From Chitinophaga sp. Cy-1792 (GTDB taxonomy: Bacteria > Bacteroidota > Bacteroidia > Chitinophagales > Chitinophagaceae): a DNA stretch of 64,000 bases. This document shows positions 56,786 through 64,000 of the stretch, piece after piece. Both the position numbers and the translations under genes were made by a program. The notes under the pieces were generated by a model. The model was not told the origin of the DNA, did not search any database, and was given only the letters and a program-made list of their open reading frames with translations. Where the stretch lies: NCBI RefSeq assembly GCF_011752935.1, contig NZ_VWWO01000001.1, forward strand, positions 124,001-188,000, written 5' to 3'. How positions within the stretch are numbered: the first letter of the stretch is position 1; each line of letters opens with the position of its first letter.

Positions 56786-57985
56786 TTACAATCGTTCATA
56801 AATAATAGCAGCGCCCTGCCCCACCCCAATACACATGGTTGCCAGCCCATACCGGGTTTCCGGCCTGCGCTTCATTTCATGCAGCAAAGTGGTTGTAATA
56901 CGCGCGCCACTGGCTCCCAGCGGATGACCAATCGCAATAGATCCGCCATTCACATTTACCAGCTCGTCGTTCAGGTGAAGGTCACGCATACACGCCAGCG
57001 TCTGCGAAGCGAAAGCCTCATTCAACTCGGCAAGACTCAGGTCATTAACGGTCAAACCTGCACGCTGCAAGGCTTTTCGTGTAGCCGGCACCGGGCCAAT
57101 CCCCATAATGGAAGGATCTACGCCCGCCACACCCATAGACACCACTCTGGCCATAGGTTTCAGATTGAAGGTCTTCAAGGCCTTTTCTGATACAATCAGC
57201 AACAACGCTGCCCCATCGTTTATACCGGATGAATTCCCCGCCGTCACAGTGCCATCTTTGGCAAAGGCTGGCTTCAAGGAAAAAAGCTTATCCAGTGTGG
57301 TCTCCCTCGGATGCTCATCCTTACTCACTATAACAGGATCTCCTTTAGCCACCGGTGCCGCAATAGGGATGATCTCATCTCCCCACTTGCCCGCCTGTGC
57401 AGCAGCAGCATATCTACGCTGACTCCCCAGGGCAAAAATATCCTGGTCCTCCCGGCTGATCTTCCACTGCCGGGCCACATTCTCCGCAGTTTCTCCCATC
57501 GAATATGGATAATACAGGGCCGACAGGGCTTTATTGGTAAAACGCCAGCCCAATGTGGTATCATAAATCTCCGCGGCACGCTGGAAAGGCGTTTCCGCTT
57601 TAGGCATCACAAAAGGAGCACGGGTCATACTTTCTGTGCCACCAGCCAGATAAATATCCCCTTCACCACACATGATGGCCCTGGAAGCATCCATAATAGC
57701 CTGTAAACCAGATGCGCACAGACGGTTGACCGTATTGCCTCCCACGGTAACAGGCAGCCCGGCCAGCAATGCCGCCATACGCGCCACATTACGGTTGTCT
57801 TCCCCGGCCTGGTTGGCAGCACCGGCAATAACGTCTTCAATAACAGCGGGATCTACAGTGGAATTTCTCTCCAGGATTTTCTTAATCAGATGGGCCAGCA
57901 TATCATCCGGGCGGATACTGCTTAATGCGCCACCATGACGACCTATGGGGGTCCGAACCGCATCAACGATATAGGCAGATTGCAT
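56786..57985 (-). CDS. Thiolase (acetyl-CoA acyltransferase)
   Basis: A 399-residue thiolase. The acyl-enzyme cysteine is Cys90 in VNRLCASGLQAI, the general-base histidine is in AIGHPLGASGARI, and the second cysteine is in TMCIGVGQGAAIIYE. It exchanges acyl groups with CoA in beta-oxidation or the beta-ketoadipate pathway; the FadA and PcaF types are close by sequence and cannot be separated here. No other beta-oxidation gene is adjacent. Length and start MQSAYIVDAVRTPIG are typical. Confidence 0.96.
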   Translation of the reverse strand: MQSAYIVDAVRTPIGRHGGALSSIRPDDMLAHLIKKILERNSTVDPAVIEDVIAGAANQAGEDNRNVARMAALLAGLPVTVGGNTVNRLCASGLQAIMDASRAIMCGEGDIYLAGGTESMTRAPFVMPKAETPFQRAAEIYDTTLGWRFTNKALSALYYPYSMGETAENVARQWKISREDQDIFALGSQRRYAAAAQAGKWGDEIIPIAAPVAKGDPVIVSKDEHPRETTLDKLFSLKPAFAKDGTVTAGNSSGINDGAALLLIVSEKALKTFNLKPMARVVSMGVAGVDPSIMGIGPVPATRKALQRAGLTVNDLSLAELNEAFASQTLACMRDLHLNDELVNVNGGSIAIGHPLGASGARITTTLLHEMKRRPETRYGLATMCIGVGQGAAIIYERL

Positions 57986-58193
57986 GTTGATAAAACAGTT
58001 GTTTTGGTAAGTAAAAGGTAACCTCTTTCCGCAAGTAAACTATTTCTATTAACTCTGCCAATAATATATCCATCCGATCCTTTCCCTTTCAAAAACAAGC
58101 TCTTCCTTATATTTTTCCTATTTAACTGGGTTTCAGCCTTCTACACATATAGTCCACTTAGGGGCCACAACGCTTATTATCAATGAATTTCAG

Positions 58194-58201
58194 TACCTTT
58201 G
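58194..58201 (+). promoter_or_regulatory. -7 element of rlmN
   Basis: TACCTTTG matches TAnnTTTG and lies 53 nt before the rlmN ATG; no good -33 partner is seen. Confidence 0.45.
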
Positions 58202-58254
58202 CAGCTAATTTCCGACTGCCGTAAGGCAGCCAATTGCTTATTTAAAGGTCAATA

Positions 58255-59298
58255 ATGAAGTCTGACAAGAAAAATATCCGGCATTTTAGTCTGCCACAAC
58301 TACAAGAATATTTTGGATCCATTGGGGAAAAAGCATTTCGTGCCAAGCAAGTGTACGAATGGCTATGGCTTCGCCATGCCGCCAGCTTTGAAGCAATGAC
58401 CAACCTCTCCAAAGACCTGCGGAGTAAACTGGAAGAAAACTTTACGCTGCCTGCCGTAGCCGTTGATGCTACCCAGCACAGTAACGACGGTACTATTAAA
58501 AGCCGCTTCCGCCTGCATGACAGTCACCTCGTAGAAGGGGTACTTATTCCTACAGACAGCCGCCAGACAGCCTGCGTATCTTCACAGGTAGGTTGCAGCC
58601 TCAGCTGTAAGTTCTGCGCCACCGGTTATATGGCACGTAAACGTAACCTCGACTTTGACGAGATCTACGATGAAGTAGCCCTGATTAACCAGCAGGCAAT
58701 GGATGCCTATGGCAAAAAACTCACGAATATCGTATTCATGGGTATGGGCGAACCGCTGCTGAACTACAAAAACGTACTCCAGGCTATCGAAAAAATCACT
58801 TCCCCTGAAGGAATGGGCATGTCGCCGAAACGTATCACCGTTTCAACTGCCGGCGTGGCCAAAATGATCCGTCAGCTGGGAGACGATAAAGTAAGATTCA
58901 ATCTGGCCCTGAGCCTGCACGCAGCAAATGATAAAAAACGCAGCGAAATCATGCCTATCAACGACTCCAACAGTCTGCAAGAGCTGATAGACGCGCTGAA
59001 CTATTTCTATAAAGCTACCGGCAACGAAATTTCATTCGAATATATCCTCTTCGATAACTTCAACGATAGCAAAGAGGACGCTGACGAACTGATTAAAATT
59101 TATCGTCAGGTTCCTGCCGACCTCGTAAATATCATCGAATACAATCCGATCGATAATGCAAAGTTCCAGAAACCAGATGCCCTCAAAGCAGAACAGTTCA
59201 TGGAATATCTCGCGAAAAACCGTGTGAATGCAAGGTTGAGACGCAGCCGGGGTAAAGACATCGACGCCGCCTGTGGCCAGCTCGCCAACAAAGGTTAA
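58255..59298 (+). CDS. rlmN: 23S rRNA/tRNA adenine-C2 methyltransferase RlmN
   Basis: A 347-residue radical-SAM enzyme that methylates A2503 of 23S rRNA and A37 of some tRNAs. The cluster cysteines are Cys114, Cys118 and Cys121 in CSLSCKFCATG. The two mechanistic cysteines are Cys107 (TACVSS) and Cys340 (DAACGQ). FMGMGEPLLNY and RITVSTAGV are also typical. It is first of three RNA-modification genes in a row on the same strand, 67 nt before the next. Confidence 0.97.
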   Translation: MKSDKKNIRHFSLPQLQEYFGSIGEKAFRAKQVYEWLWLRHAASFEAMTNLSKDLRSKLEENFTLPAVAVDATQHSNDGTIKSRFRLHDSHLVEGVLIPTDSRQTACVSSQVGCSLSCKFCATGYMARKRNLDFDEIYDEVALINQQAMDAYGKKLTNIVFMGMGEPLLNYKNVLQAIEKITSPEGMGMSPKRITVSTAGVAKMIRQLGDDKVRFNLALSLHAANDKKRSEIMPINDSNSLQELIDALNYFYKATGNEISFEYILFDNFNDSKEDADELIKIYRQVPADLVNIIEYNPIDNAKFQKPDALKAEQFMEYLAKNRVNARLRRSRGKDIDAACGQLANKG

Positions 59299-59365
59299 TC
59301 TCAGAGATTCAATATTTGCAAATACGCTGACCATCTACCCGATGGTCCTCAATCAATAAAAATTT

Positions 59366-60970
59366 ATGAAGAAAAAATTACCTGCTAGTAAAGGTTTTTC
59401 TCCTTTCAAAGAAAATAAATCCGGTAAATCAGAAAAGCCGGCAGCAGGCAACCGCAACCGCTCTTCCTTCGATGGTGAAAGGCCTGGAAGAGCATCCGCA
59501 AAAGACGAAAATACTTCCTCTTTCCGTAAACGTAGCTTCGACGCAAAAGACGGAGACGCCAAACCTGAACGTAAACGTTTTGAGAAAAACGACGAAGGCA
59601 AAGCACCTTTCCGTAAACGCGAATTCAATGCCGACAAACCTGAAGATAAACCAAGGTTTGGCAAACGCAGCGACAGAAACGCAGACGAAAAACCTGCTTT
59701 CAAACGCTTCGACAGAAGCGAAAAACCAGCATTCGGTAAACGTACTGACAGAGACGAAAAACCTGCCTTTGGCAAACGCTTCGATAAAAGCGAGAAACCT
59801 GCATTCGGCAAACGTGACAGAGACGAAAAACCTGCTTTTGGTAAACGCTTCGATAAAAGCGAGAAACCTGCATTCGGCAAACGTGACAGAGACGAAAAGC
59901 CAGCTTTTGGCAAACGCTTCGATAAAAGCGAGAAACCTGCTTTTGGTAAACGCGCTGACAGAGATGAGAAGCCAGCATTCAAAGGCGGCCGTAAATCAGA
60001 TAACTATAAAAAGGATGATGAAAGCTCCTTCCATGGCGATTTCAAATCCGATAAATCTGCGAGAGAAACCCCTAGCGGATTCAACCGCAAAAAATTCTTT
60101 GATCGTACCAACGATCGTTTCGCTGATAAACACGAACGCCGTACCGACAAGCACGAACGTCGTAGAAAACCTATCCAACCAAGAGAGGAATCAGCTGAAT
60201 TACAACAGATTAGAAAAGAAGCAAAGGAAAATAAAGCCGGCGGTTTCGGCCCTGGTGAAATGCCTTTGAATAAATATATCGCCCATTCCGGCCTCTGCTC
60301 CCGCAGAAAAGCGGTAGACTATATCCGTGAAGGAAAAGTTACCGTTAACGGCATGACTGTCACTGAGCCTGCTACCAAAGTAACAGCCAAAGACACCATC
60401 GTACTGGCGAATAAAAAACTGAGCTTACAGAAAAACCTGGTGTACATCCTCCTGAATAAACCAAAAGGATATATCACCACTACCGATGATCCGGAAGGAC
60501 GTAAAACTGTGATGGAGCTGATCGAAGATGCAGTGGAAAACGAACGCGTTTACCCTGTAGGTCGCCTGGATCGTAACACCTCCGGCCTGTTGCTGCTCAC
60601 TAATGATGGCGAACTGGCACAGAAACTGGCGCACCCAAGCCATAACATCAAGAAAATCTACCAGGTAGAGCTGGATAAGCCACTGACCAAAAGCGATGCT
60701 GAAAAAATCGTTGCCGGTCTGACCCTGGAAGATGGTCTTGCAACTGTAGATGCACTGGGTTATTTAGATCCAAAAGATAAAAAACAGGTTGGTATTGAAA
60801 TCCACAGCGGTAAGAACCGTATCGTTCGTCGTATTTTCGAACACCTCGAATACAGTGTGGAAAAACTGGACCGTGTAATGTATGCAGGACTTACCAAAAA
60901 GACGCTGAACCGTGGCCAGTGGCGCTTCCTCAGCGAAAAAGAAGTAATCCTCCTGAAACATTTTAAGTAA
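59366..60970 (+). CDS. RsuA/RluB-family pseudouridine synthase with long repetitive N-terminus
   Basis: A 534-residue protein, about twice the catalytic length. Residues 1-295 are disordered, highly charged and repeat-rich, with about nine copies of EKPAF spaced by Arg/Asp-rich units (residues 107-205). Then comes an S4 RNA-binding domain (from about 299, MPLNKYIAHSGLCSRRKAVDYI) and the synthase domain with the catalytic Asp402 in GRLDRNTSGLLLL. RluB-type enzymes modify 23S rRNA in helix 80; the exact site here is not clear. Basic N-terminal tails of this kind are common in Bacteroidota RluB proteins and may help bind RNA. Confidence 0.95.
   Translation: MKKKLPASKGFSPFKENKSGKSEKPAAGNRNRSSFDGERPGRASAKDENTSSFRKRSFDAKDGDAKPERKRFEKNDEGKAPFRKREFNADKPEDKPRFGKRSDRNADEKPAFKRFDRSEKPAFGKRTDRDEKPAFGKRFDKSEKPAFGKRDRDEKPAFGKRFDKSEKPAFGKRDRDEKPAFGKRFDKSEKPAFGKRADRDEKPAFKGGRKSDNYKKDDESSFHGDFKSDKSARETPSGFNRKKFFDRTNDRFADKHERRTDKHERRRKPIQPREESAELQQIRKEAKENKAGGFGPGEMPLNKYIAHSGLCSRRKAVDYIREGKVTVNGMTVTEPATKVTAKDTIVLANKKLSLQKNLVYILLNKPKGYITTTDDPEGRKTVMELIEDAVENERVYPVGRLDRNTSGLLLLTNDGELAQKLAHPSHNIKKIYQVELDKPLTKSDAEKIVAGLTLEDGLATVDALGYLDPKDKKQVGIEIHSGKNRIVRRIFEHLEYSVEKLDRVMYAGLTKKTLNRGQWRFLSEKEVILLKHFK
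59684..59980 (+). repeat. In-gene tandem repeat encoding EKPAFGKR units
   Basis: About four tandem copies of a 66-72-bp unit, each coding for two EKPAFGKR-type blocks. The copies are almost identical at DNA level in 59760-59960, which suggests recent expansion and possible length variation between strains. The antisense strand is open over the same region because of the repeats. Confidence 0.85.
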
Positions 60971-60986
60971 TAATTGCCTGTTCGTA

Positions 60987-61709
60987 ATGCGTATAGAAGA
61001 GCATATTATATTAGAAACACCAGACTTTGTCATTGTCAACAAACCATCAGGAATGCTAACATTACCTGATCGTCATGATAATGAGCTTACGTCACTGAAT
61101 GCAGTGATGAAGAAGGCCTTTGGTGAAATATTCACTGTTCACAGGCTCGACCGTGATACCAGTGGTATTATCCTTTTTGCCCGGAACGAAGCTGCCCATA
61201 AATACTATTCCCAGCTGTTTGAAAGCAGGGATGTGAAGAAGTTTTATCTCGGTATCGTTAGTGGCCAGATAATTCCGAAGAAAGGCAGTGTAAACGAAGG
61301 CATTATGGAACATCCTGTTCAGAAGGGCAAGATGGTTACCAACCGTAAAGGAAAGGCTTCACTCACGGACTATGAGGTGCAGGAAGAGTTTGGACTGTTT
61401 AGCCTGGTCAGAATGCAGATCCATACGGGTCGCACGCACCAGATCAGGGTACATATGAAGTTCCTGGGCCATCCCATTGCAGTAGATGAGCTGTATGGCA
61501 ATGGAGAACCGGTGAAACTGAGTACCATCAAGAAGAAATTCAAGCTGGGTAAACATACGGAAGAAGAAAGACCTTTATTGAGCAGACTGGCGTTGCATGC
61601 CGCTATGTTGGTATTTAAAGACCAGCAGGGTGTGGAACATACTGTGGAAGCGCCTTTGCCGAAGGATATGGCGGCGGTGCTGAATCAGTTGAGAAAGCAT
61701 AAAGGGTAA
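60987..61709 (+). CDS. RluA-family pseudouridine synthase
   Basis: A 240-residue synthase without an S4 domain, as in RluA and the TruC group. The catalytic Asp55 is in VHRLDRDTSGIILFA, preceded by IVNKPSGMLTLPDRHD. The C-terminal motif RMQIHTGRTHQIRVHMKFLGHPI is complete. It starts 16 nt after the RluB-like gene, so the two are co-transcribed. Confidence 0.95.
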   Translation: MRIEEHIILETPDFVIVNKPSGMLTLPDRHDNELTSLNAVMKKAFGEIFTVHRLDRDTSGIILFARNEAAHKYYSQLFESRDVKKFYLGIVSGQIIPKKGSVNEGIMEHPVQKGKMVTNRKGKASLTDYEVQEEFGLFSLVRMQIHTGRTHQIRVHMKFLGHPIAVDELYGNGEPVKLSTIKKKFKLGKHTEEERPLLSRLALHAAMLVFKDQQGVEHTVEAPLPKDMAAVLNQLRKHKG

Positions 61710-61737
61710 TTTTTCCTGCAGAGATATTTTTTAAGAG

Positions 61738-61762
61738 AGACCGCTTTATGCGGTCTTTTTTT
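61738..61762 (+). terminator. Terminator of the rRNA-modification genes
   Basis: AGACCGC (61738-61744), loop TTTAT, GCGGTCT (61750-61756), then TTTTTT. It ends the transcript of 59366-61709. Confidence 0.92.
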
Positions 61763-61847
61763 GTTTTCCGGGAGATGATGGAGGAGATGATTGTGTTTTG
61801 CTTTCTTCCCAGATAAACCTGCGTACAATTAGTTATAGGCATAAAAA

Positions 61848-61869
61848 AAACGGGGAGAAATCCCCGTTT
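61848..61869 (-). terminator. Terminator of the peroxiredoxin gene
   Basis: AAACGGGGA (61848-61856), loop GAAA, TCCCCGTTT (61861-61869); the minus strand continues with five more T. It lies 83 nt after the peroxiredoxin stop codon. Confidence 0.88.
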
Positions 61870-61952
61870 CGTAAAAATCAAAAACCAACCATTAAAAAAT
61901 CTTTATCGGAAAAAACGATTTGCCTGGTGGTGGAGCAAATGTTCCGGTAGAA

Positions 61953-62588
61953 TTATTTGTTAGGTTGTGGTGTTGTTCTCAGGTAAGGCTTAATGATTTT
62001 GTGGCCTTTCGGAAAACGTTCAGGGATGTCGGCGGTAGGCACAGCAGCCGTAACGATAACATCTTCACCATCTTTCCAGTCTGCAGGTGTAGCAACGCTA
62101 TACTGAGCAGTGAGCTGGAGTGAGTCGATCACACGCAGTACTTCGAAGAAGTTTCTGCCGGTTGAAGCCGGGTAAGTGATCATGAGTTTTACCTTTTTAT
62201 CAGGTCCGATGATGAACAGGGATCTGACAGTAAAGGTTTCTGAGGCATTAGGATGAATCATGCCATACAGGTTGGCCACTGTTTTGTCTTCATCAGCAAT
62301 GATAGGGAAGTTAACGTCGCAGTGTTGAGTTTCGTTAATATCACCGATCCAGCTTTGATGTTTATCCAGCGGGTCAACGCTGAGGGCCAGCACTTTTACA
62401 TTGCGTTTAGCAAACTCATTGCTGAGCAGCGCTGTTTTACCCAACTCGGTAGTACACACAGGTGTAAAGTCTGCAGGATGCGAGAACAATACGCCCCAGG
62501 AATCACCAAGGTAATCGTAAAAATTTATTTCTCCTAATGTCGTTTTTGCTGTAAAGTTGGGAGCAGTGTCGCCCAGTCTTAAACTCAT
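61953..62588 (-). CDS. Peroxiredoxin, 1-Cys Prx6 type
   Basis: A 211-residue thioredoxin-fold peroxidase that removes hydrogen peroxide and organic peroxides. The peroxidatic cysteine is Cys45 in HPADFTPVCTTELGK, and the Prx6-type segment VDPLDKHQSWIGDI and C-terminal half (TYPASTGRNFFEVLRVIDSLQL) are complete. A second cysteine in QHCDVNFP is not in the usual resolving position. Monocistronic with its own terminator. Confidence 0.96.
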   Translation of the reverse strand: MSLRLGDTAPNFTAKTTLGEINFYDYLGDSWGVLFSHPADFTPVCTTELGKTALLSNEFAKRNVKVLALSVDPLDKHQSWIGDINETQHCDVNFPIIADEDKTVANLYGMIHPNASETFTVRSLFIIGPDKKVKLMITYPASTGRNFFEVLRVIDSLQLTAQYSVATPADWKDGEDVIVTAAVPTADIPERFPKGHKIIKPYLRTTPQPNK

Positions 62589-62608
62589 AGTTTTACGATT
62601 TACTTGAC

Positions 62609-62616
62609 CAAAAATA
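62609..62616 (-). promoter_or_regulatory. -7 element of the peroxiredoxin gene
   Basis: TATTTTTG on the minus strand (TAnnTTTG), 20 nt before the ATG at 62588. The -33 position has no clear match. Confidence 0.45.
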
Positions 62617-62905
62617 GTATTTTCCTACAAAAGTTATAGACTTTAAAGTAACTTTTTTCTTTTTTTCCCATTAAATTATGATTAAAGGAAAATAAGGGGT
62701 TAACAAACAATGGTCCTTAAAAAGGATAGATTAGGGTTAATTCATCTGGATAAACGATATACAGAACAGGCCATTATGGGGGTTAACAATAGTCCTGCAG
62801 CCATTCAAACCAGCAGTTTGGTTTGTGTAAATGTCTGCCATGGAAGAAAATGGCCCGCGTTTAATTATTTCTCTATTTCTGGTCAGGTAATCGTACTATA
62901 AAAAA
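62617..62905. other. Gene-poor region with an 11-bp direct repeat
   Basis: No confident gene. GGGGTTAACAA occurs at 62696-62706 and 62779-62789. A 63-codon open frame (62710-62901, plus) has no recognisable features and ends 5 nt before the convergent stop codon. Confidence 0.5.
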
Positions 62906-63262
62906 TCAGGCTGTGCGATGCAGCTGCCAGGCATAATAGGCAAGACTGAACTTCATATCGTCCGTCAAATCAGCTTCCTGACGGGCAGCTTCATCTTCCA
63001 GCTCTAATTCGAGGTATCCGAGGTATAAGTCGTAATTGCGTTCCAGGTTTTTTACACACTGGCGGATTTTCCGGTTAATATCTTTTCTGGCTGCTGGTGG
63101 AGGTACCGGTGTATCCGGTTCCAACGTTCTGACAGGCATTGTGATAACTTTTCCCTTCTCTTCCGCAGCCTCGTCCATCTCCAGCCAGTTCACACGCTGC
63201 AGGATAGCTCCGATATGTATTGGCTGCCGGTTCCTGTTTGTAGTTTGTGCTGTTTCCATCAC
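62906..63262 (-). CDS. Small acidic protein of unknown function
   Basis: A 118-residue, charged, soluble protein. The first half is Arg/Asn-rich and then linker-like with proline (TPVPPPAARKD). The second half is helical and acidic (LERNYDLYLGYLELELEDEAA), ending in DMKFSLAYYAWQLHR. I do not recognise a family. It is divergent from the WYL regulator, 135 nt apart, so the regulator might control it. The start could be the second of two adjacent Met codons. Confidence 0.7.
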   Translation of the reverse strand: MMETAQTTNRNRQPIHIGAILQRVNWLEMDEAAEEKGKVITMPVRTLEPDTPVPPPAARKDINRKIRQCVKNLERNYDLYLGYLELELEDEAARQEADLTDDMKFSLAYYAWQLHRTA

Positions 63263-63397
63263 CGTAGGTTTTAATTACAATACAAATTTACGCCGCCGTT
63301 ACGCAAGGGATATGCGTAGTGAAATCTCCTTTAATTTTTTTTAAACGGCCGCTCCTATGGCGGAATTGTGTATTTTTAAAACCTAAATTTTTTGTTT

Positions 63398-64000
63398 GTG
63401 CCAAAAAATAAAGATGCACTCTCGCGTTATCGCTGGCTCGACGAACGATTACGCAATAAACGATCAGCGAAACCCACCCTGGAAGCACTTATTGCCTATG
63501 TTTCCGACAAAATGGGCGTCGAAGTATCTACCCGCACCATCCAGAAAGATATCCAGGACATGCGGCAGGATCCGGAGCTGAACTATATGGCGCCCATCAT
63601 TTATGATCGCGCGTCCAAAACCTATCGGTATGCTGATGATAATTACTCCATCAGCCAGCTTCCTATTGAAGAAGCTGACCTGCAGGGACTCGAAATTGCC
63701 ATCGGTATCCTCGAACAGTTCCGTAGCCTGCCTGTTGTACAGCAATTTGAAGATGCTATCCTGAAAATAGCCGCCAGCCTGAAAATAAACAGGGAAAACC
63801 TTCAACATCAAGGTCTTATCAAATTTGCCCGTACCTCTCAGTACAAAGGCGCCGAACATATTCCGGAAATCGTAGACGCCATCAAAAAACTGGAAGTCAT
63901 TCGTATCGCCTATCAGTCTTTCGACAGAGACGAACCAAAAGAATACCGCGTAGAACCTTATCACCTCCGGGAATACCAGCACCGCTTCTATCTTATAGGT
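63398..64000 (+). CDS. WYL-domain transcriptional regulator, 3' end outside window
   Basis: Translation from GTG at 63398 (MPKNKDALSRYRWLDERLRNK) is open to the window edge (201 residues). A winged helix-turn-helix is at the N-terminus (STRTIQKDIQDMRQDP) followed by a linker and the start of a WYL domain (IRIAYQSFDRDEPKEYRVEPYHLREYQHRFYLIG). WYL regulators sense nucleic acid or nucleotide ligands and often control defence or DNA-repair genes. The GTG is preferred because no in-frame ATG lies before the helix-turn-helix region. Confidence 0.85.
   Translation, partial: MPKNKDALSRYRWLDERLRNKRSAKPTLEALIAYVSDKMGVEVSTRTIQKDIQDMRQDPELNYMAPIIYDRASKTYRYADDNYSISQLPIEEADLQGLEIAIGILEQFRSLPVVQQFEDAILKIAASLKINRENLQHQGLIKFARTSQYKGAEHIPEIVDAIKKLEVIRIAYQSFDRDEPKEYRVEPYHLREYQHRFYLIG

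Noticed and set aside
59353..59982. Minus-strand 209-codon frame with repeats AGFSLLSKRLPK
   Set aside because: Exact antisense of the EKPAFGKR repeats of the pseudouridine synthase; an artefact of the tandem repeat.
62710..62901. 63-codon plus-strand frame
   Set aside because: No recognisable features, mixed composition and no promoter; kept only as a note on the gene-poor region.

Overview
The window looks like chromosomal DNA of a Bacteroidota bacterium, probably a Chitinophagaceae member close to Chitinophaga. The signs are Bacteroidota-type promoters (TTTG, about 19 bp, TAnnTTTG), start codons with little Shine-Dalgarno signal, a giant surface protein ending in a CHU_C/gliding-type C-terminal domain used by type IX secretion, a SusC-like TonB receptor, DUF4293 and DUF1003 proteins, and GC content in the mid-forties by eye. 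The genus is an inference.

Layout. 1-1436: 5' part of a TonB-dependent receptor (minus). 1647-14492: a 4281-residue DUF11-repeat surface protein (minus). 14643-18964: F-type ATP synthase operon atpB-E-F-H-A (minus), ending at a strong terminator with no atpG. 19163-23150: ABC exporter and a secreted protein with a possible caspase-like His/Cys pair (minus). 23344-26222: DUF1003 protein and a PhoB/PhoR-like response regulator and kinase (plus), with a porin (minus) and an AraC-type regulator (plus) beyond. 28715-33512: MBOAT acyltransferase, two SGNH hydrolases and a glucosaminidase (minus), a likely cell-envelope acylation operon. 33737-36684: aspS and an FAD oxidoreductase (minus). 36808-39355: the most unusual locus (plus), described below. 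39434-49286: alpha-2-macroglobulin, sucD, mlaF, mlaE and a kinase-fold-like protein (minus). 49404-57985: maeB, DUF4293, a small protein, uvrA, an ECF-type sigma factor and a thiolase. 58255-61709: three rRNA-modification genes (rlmN and two pseudouridine synthases, plus). 61953-64000: peroxiredoxin, an unknown small protein and a partial WYL regulator.

Most interesting locus. At 36928-37046 lies a sequence with every conserved part of a tRNA (7-8 bp acceptor stem, D arm, T arm), but the 5' strand of the anticodon stem is interrupted by a 46-nt insert (36958-37003). Removing the insert restores a perfect 5-bp anticodon stem and a 7-nt loop with anticodon UAU. The insert can fold into its own AT-rich hairpin. 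Its 3' half matches a spaced motif, GGTCAA-N7-TTACTTC, that is also found upstream and just downstream of the tRNA-like gene. About 80 nt further on, on the same strand, is a 741-residue protein with a RING-like Cys/His cluster, a long helical region and a TerD-like C-terminal domain. This looks like an RNA plus protein module, possibly a tRNA-like noncoding RNA or an intron-bearing tRNA with its partner protein.

A second pattern is a pair of intergenic blocks (24991-25070 and 56676-56750). Each consists of two adjacent, nearly perfect hairpins whose tips, read on one strand, are all C-GNA-G.
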